DNA from: an uncultured Lachnospiraceae bacterium
Lineage (GTDB): Bacteria; Bacillota; Clostridia; Lachnospirales; Lachnospiraceae
DNA: 64,000 nucleotides
NCBI GenBank assembly: GCA_910577735.1
Contig: CAJTOO010000003.1
Location: 62,001-126,000 of the forward strand
Reading direction: 5' to 3'
In this document: piece after piece, positions 63,518 to 64,000 of the stretch
How the letters are laid out: the number at the start of each line of letters is the position of its first letter
Position numbering within the stretch: the stretch's first letter is position 1
Made by a program: the position numbers and the translations under genes
Notes under the pieces: model-generated
The model's database searches: none
What the model saw: the letters and a program-made list of their open reading frames with translations, nothing else
Told to the model about the DNA's origin: nothing

Positions 63518-63542
63518 ATCGCCCTGCTCACCGCAGGGCGAT
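63518..63542 (-). terminator. hairpin after the phosphoglucomutase gene
   Basis: ATCGCCCTGC (63518-63527) and GCAGGGCGAT (63533-63542) form a perfect 10-bp stem. The minus-strand tail is TTCGTT, so termination may be partial. Confidence 0.75.
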
Positions 63543-63555
63543 TATCACGCTTTTC

Positions 63556-64000
63556 TTACAAATTCTTCTTAAGATCTTCTGTCAGCTGATCCAGTTTTGC
63601 CTGTGCATCCTCAAGGCTCGTTCCCTTCACACCCATATAGAATTTAATCTTCGGCTCTGTGCCGGAAGGTCTTGCACAGCACCAGGAATCATTGGTCAGA
63701 TCAAAATAGAGTACATTGGACTGGGGCAATCCTGTCTCACCCTCTTCCCCGGTCTCTAAGTTCAGTGTCTTTCCGGTATCATAATCCCTGAATTCTTTTA
63801 CCTTCAAATCCCCGAAGTTCTTCGGCGGATTCTTACGAAGCTTGTTCATCAGCTCTTCAATTTCCTTCGCACCGTCGATACCCTTCATGGTAATGGAATA
63901 CTGACTCTCTTTAAAATAACCGTATTTCTCATAGAGTGTGATCATCTGATCCCACACAGTCTTACCCTGTTTCTTGCACCATGCTGCCATCTCACACAGA
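63556..64000 (-). CDS. phosphoglucomutase/phosphomannomutase, C-terminal part
   Basis: About 147 C-terminal residues; the reading frame stays open to the window edge, so the 5' part is outside. The phosphate-binding loop RPSGTEPKIKFYMG, in domain 4 of alpha-phosphohexomutases, identifies it. It interconverts sugar 1- and 6-phosphates and would feed UDP- or GDP-sugar synthesis for the adjoining polysaccharide locus and ADP-glucose synthesis by GlgC. Confidence 0.93.
   Translation of the reverse strand, partial: LCEMAAWCKKQGKTVWDQMITLYEKYGYFKESQYSITMKGIDGAKEIEELMNKLRKNPPKNFGDLKVKEFRDYDTGKTLNLETGEEGETGLPQSNVLYFDLTNDSWCCARPSGTEPKIKFYMGVKGTSLEDAQAKLDQLTEDLKKNL

Overview
The window looks like a chromosome segment from a Gram-positive anaerobe of the Clostridia, most likely Lachnospiraceae. 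The reasons are the paired GlgC/GlgD ADP-glucose pyrophosphorylase genes, a CotH-type kinase, a Csp-like subtilase, DUF4867 and DUF2164 proteins, a PTS_EIIC_2-type membrane protein, strong GGAGG ribosome-binding sites and moderate GC. This is inferred from gene families; there is no rRNA to place it. Most genes lie on the minus strand. I see no tRNA, rRNA, insertion sequence, prophage or CRISPR array.

Layout. 0.6-9.8 kb: Hsp33, a methyltransferase, a membrane-anchored GH20 hexosaminidase, a small membrane exporter-like protein, HisC, a TPR glycosyltransferase and a membrane acyltransferase. 10-16.2 kb: a lipoprotein, beta-carbonic anhydrase, glycogen synthesis genes glgC-glgD and a PdaB-like deacetylase. 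16.4-26.1 kb: a seven-gene minus-strand operon, described below. 26.4-28.3 kb: nagB-nagA. 28.5-38.3 kb: CotH kinase, small hypotheticals, a 1,262-residue double-esterase/GH43 enzyme, a PTS IIC-like protein and a two-repeat FliD-like protein. 38.4-45.9 kb: a sugar operon (isomerase, DUF4867, membrane protein, FGGY kinase) opposite a LacI regulator. 45.9-55 kb: an EAL protein, carbamate kinase, LspA, a subtilase with Cys in place of the catalytic Ser, a long ClpX and HtrA. 55-64 kb: glmS and a cell-surface polysaccharide locus (three GT2 enzymes, an LCP ligase, a priming sugar transferase, the end of a phosphoglucomutase).

The most unusual gene set is the 16.4-26.1 kb operon. In transcription order it encodes an RsbW-like kinase, a substrate-binding/permease fusion, an ABC ATPase with a degenerate RsbW-like tail, a STAS anti-anti-sigma-like protein, a one-module NRPS (C-A-T-reductase), a seven-helix SpoIIE/RsbU phosphatase and a cyclic-nucleotide-binding protein. 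I infer that amino-acid uptake, a phospho-switch and synthesis of an amino aldehyde (or a product of one) work together. No sigma factor gene is present.

The second unusual signal is not a gene. The palindrome TGACA-N4-TGTCA occurs ten times, nine of them inside unrelated coding sequences, against roughly 0.06 expected by chance. Read on the minus strand, all ten have a purine as the last spacer base. It may be a chromosome-wide binding site or a short interspersed palindrome.
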